From assembly GCA_034231615.1 (NCBI GenBank), contig CM067319.1:6961051-7025050 (forward strand): 64,000 bases of DNA. Direction: 5' to 3'. The notes below the pieces were generated by a model. That model was given only the letters and a program-made list of their open reading frames with translations. It did not search any database and was not told the DNA's origin. This stretch comes from Meghimatium bilineatum (lineage: Eukaryota > Mollusca > Gastropoda > Stylommatophora > Philomycidae). Position numbers and translations under genes: made by a program. This document shows, one piece after another, positions 56,301 through 59,300 of the stretch. Numbering within the stretch: the stretch's first letter is position 1; each line of letters begins with the position of its first letter.

Positions 56301-59300
56301 CAGAATATTACTGAGATACTCACCATCACTCCCATCAAGAGAGGCCACAATAGAAGATAGCATTTTCCATACATCATCCAAGAAGTCATAATTCTCTCCA
56401 TCCTTGTCTAGCTTCTCCTCATCAGTGACTGACATGGTAAGTTTCTCGATCTTTACAGCCAACTCTGTCCCTGATAAAAGTGGCCTACAGGCAGGTATAA
56501 ATTTCACATAGCCCAGAAGATTCTCAATAAACTGGCATACAATTTGGGGTTTAGTTAAACTCTGTTGAAAATATTAAATTATTGGTCAAACATTGAACAT
56601 TTTGTTCTATGAGAACATTTATAAATATGGGTGTCAAGCAGGTATGGAACAGAACTATCACTCAATTAATCACGCCCTTGGGCATCCTAGGGTATGGGGA
56701 ACTTTTTCATCTATTATCTAAAATTATGTTTGCATCAATATTACAAAAAAATGTATATTTTAGGCTCGAATCTGATTGACATCATCTTGAACATGTCACA
56801 CCCCGAAGTAAAAGTGTCCGCAAAACAAAATAATGGAAAAAAAATATAATACTTGCATCTCAACTGAAATAAAAGCACTGCCCTACTAGGGCATCCTTTG
56901 GTGCATATGCCATAGACAAAGATTTTATATTTGTCTAGTTATCTATTATTAACTATTATTAAAAAAGTGCTATAGGCAGGTAATAATCAATGCTTTTATT
57001 ATTCCAAGTGCTGCATTTCACGTTTATTGGTAATTGGTTGTATTAAATCCAAGTGTGGGCATCTGTGGCTATGTCAATAGCAATGCCTAGAGTGGTAAAA
57101 AAGTCAAGTATGCTTGACTGTAGTAAGCTTTCAGGTTGGTGTTCAGTGTACAGTACAGGAACCAGTTCTCTCATACAGCTGGCCTACTAGCAATATGACT
57201 ATGTGTCCACCGTTCAGTGGAAATGGTAAAACATAGAACGTATTAGGCACTACACCAAAGTCTGATGTGTCGGACCATTGGCGCAAATAAGATGGTGACA
57301 ATGCATTTCTGTTTCCTATATTACAGCCTGCTGGAAATATAGGAAGACCATTGTCTTGCTACAGGCGAGATCCAGTAGGAGTTTGAGAATGAACCAAAAA
57401 CAAATATCCATACAGTCCTATGGACTATGCGGTAAAATTAGACCAATAAATATCTCCCAAAAGTCCATGCTTTCACGTAATTGGATGCCTTCATACAAAA
57501 TGGCGCGGCATGCCTTTTAAATACATACACTGGCCTCTTTCTGGGTAAGGAACTTCTCAAATAACTGCATACGCTTGTATATTTGGAGTCTTCTGGGTAT
57601 GAAAGAAAGATCTAAAGAAACCCCCATTGTCCACAGGAAACAAACTTCAATACTCATAATTCCTGAAGTTCTCCGTCTTCAGTGTTTATTCTCAAACTCC
57701 CGCTGGATCACTCTTGTAGCAGGACAATGGTTCAACTAGATTTCCAGCAGGATGTAGTCCAGAGAATGGAAATGCATTGTGTCACTGTTTTATTCACACC
57801 AATGGCCCGACACATCCGTCTTCGATGGGATTCCTGAGGTTCAAAACAAACAATTATTAATTATGGAACTGACCTCATAACCCCAGGAGTAGCAGAGTCC
57901 TACAAATTCCTTTAAATTATGTCATAAATTTCAGTTTTCTCATGCCAAACAGTTGCTACTAAGAGGATATATGAAATCATACACTTAAACTGTCATTAAG
58001 TTGCTAGGCAACTAAGATGAAGCATCAAACCATGCACTTAAAGTGTGATTAACAGTCGCTAGGCAACCAAGATGGAGCATCAAATCATACACTTCAAGTG
58101 TAATTAACAGTTGCCATGCAACTAACATGAGTGTGAACTAACACAAAATATACAATTAAACTGAATTACTTACATTAAGGATCTCAAACAGAACCTGGGT
58201 CCCTTCCTCTTGATCAACATGCGCTACAAATGCAAACACTGTTACAATAACACTGTCTGTAAACTCTCCTCTCAATGACCCATTCAATTTGTCCTCTCTT
58301 TGAGCATACAGAAGAATCTTCATCAAATAATCACACAAGAAACTCCTGAACGTGTTTACATTATCACATTCTGTCTGAACTAAATTTAACTGAACTAATT
58401 TGTTAGTGTAATCTTCTGAGCACTTGCTAAAATCAATTATGGATTCTGTCCCCAGTTCTGCTGTTATCTTCTCTGCAATATGGTCACTTCTGTTATTCAG
58501 TCTCTTAGCCGTCTGGCTAGGTATATGTATCAAAGAGAGATCCTTGAATAAGCTGAAAAATAACGATGACGTATGCTCCTTAATTGATGCAAGCATGAAC
58601 ACTGTGACAAAAATATCACTGATAAAGTGTTCGGCGGAATCTGAAATATTTTGTTTGCCTTTGCCGAAATTAGCTTTTTCTCTATGGTGAGATCTACCTT
58701 CTACAGAACCAAATCTCACTCTTTCTGTCTTGATCAACACTGATGTCTGTTGAAATACTATTCCCTCAAATAGTAAAATTAATCTTTGAAAAATTATTGG
58801 TTCCTTGCTGATCGTTTCAAATGATTCCTGGGAATTTTTATCTACTGCAGCAAACTCCATTATAAGTATGTCCCTGACAGAAGATGACAATTCAGACCAA
58901 AACATATCCTCTACGCTGCTGTCAATTTGTGCGACAACAGAAAGCAAGGGACAAAGACGAGTATACAGTTCTGTTTTTGATAATCCTGCTTTAGAGTCTG
59001 TCATTGAAGCCTGCACAACCAACAGCACCTACAAAAAATTTAAAGATTTTGTCAGAATATTTAACATCTTGAAACTAATTCATATTTACAGCTAAAATTA
59101 TGACAAAATCACTACATACACAACAACAGCAAATATTTGTGCAAAAATGAACTTTCTAAAGAAAATTTTAAAACTAACATTTTCACATAAAACTGTAACA
59201 TCTTTCCCATAAAACTAACATTTTCCACATAATACTATAACATCTTCCACATAAAAAAGTAATCCACATAAAAACATAACATCCTTGACATAAAACTAAC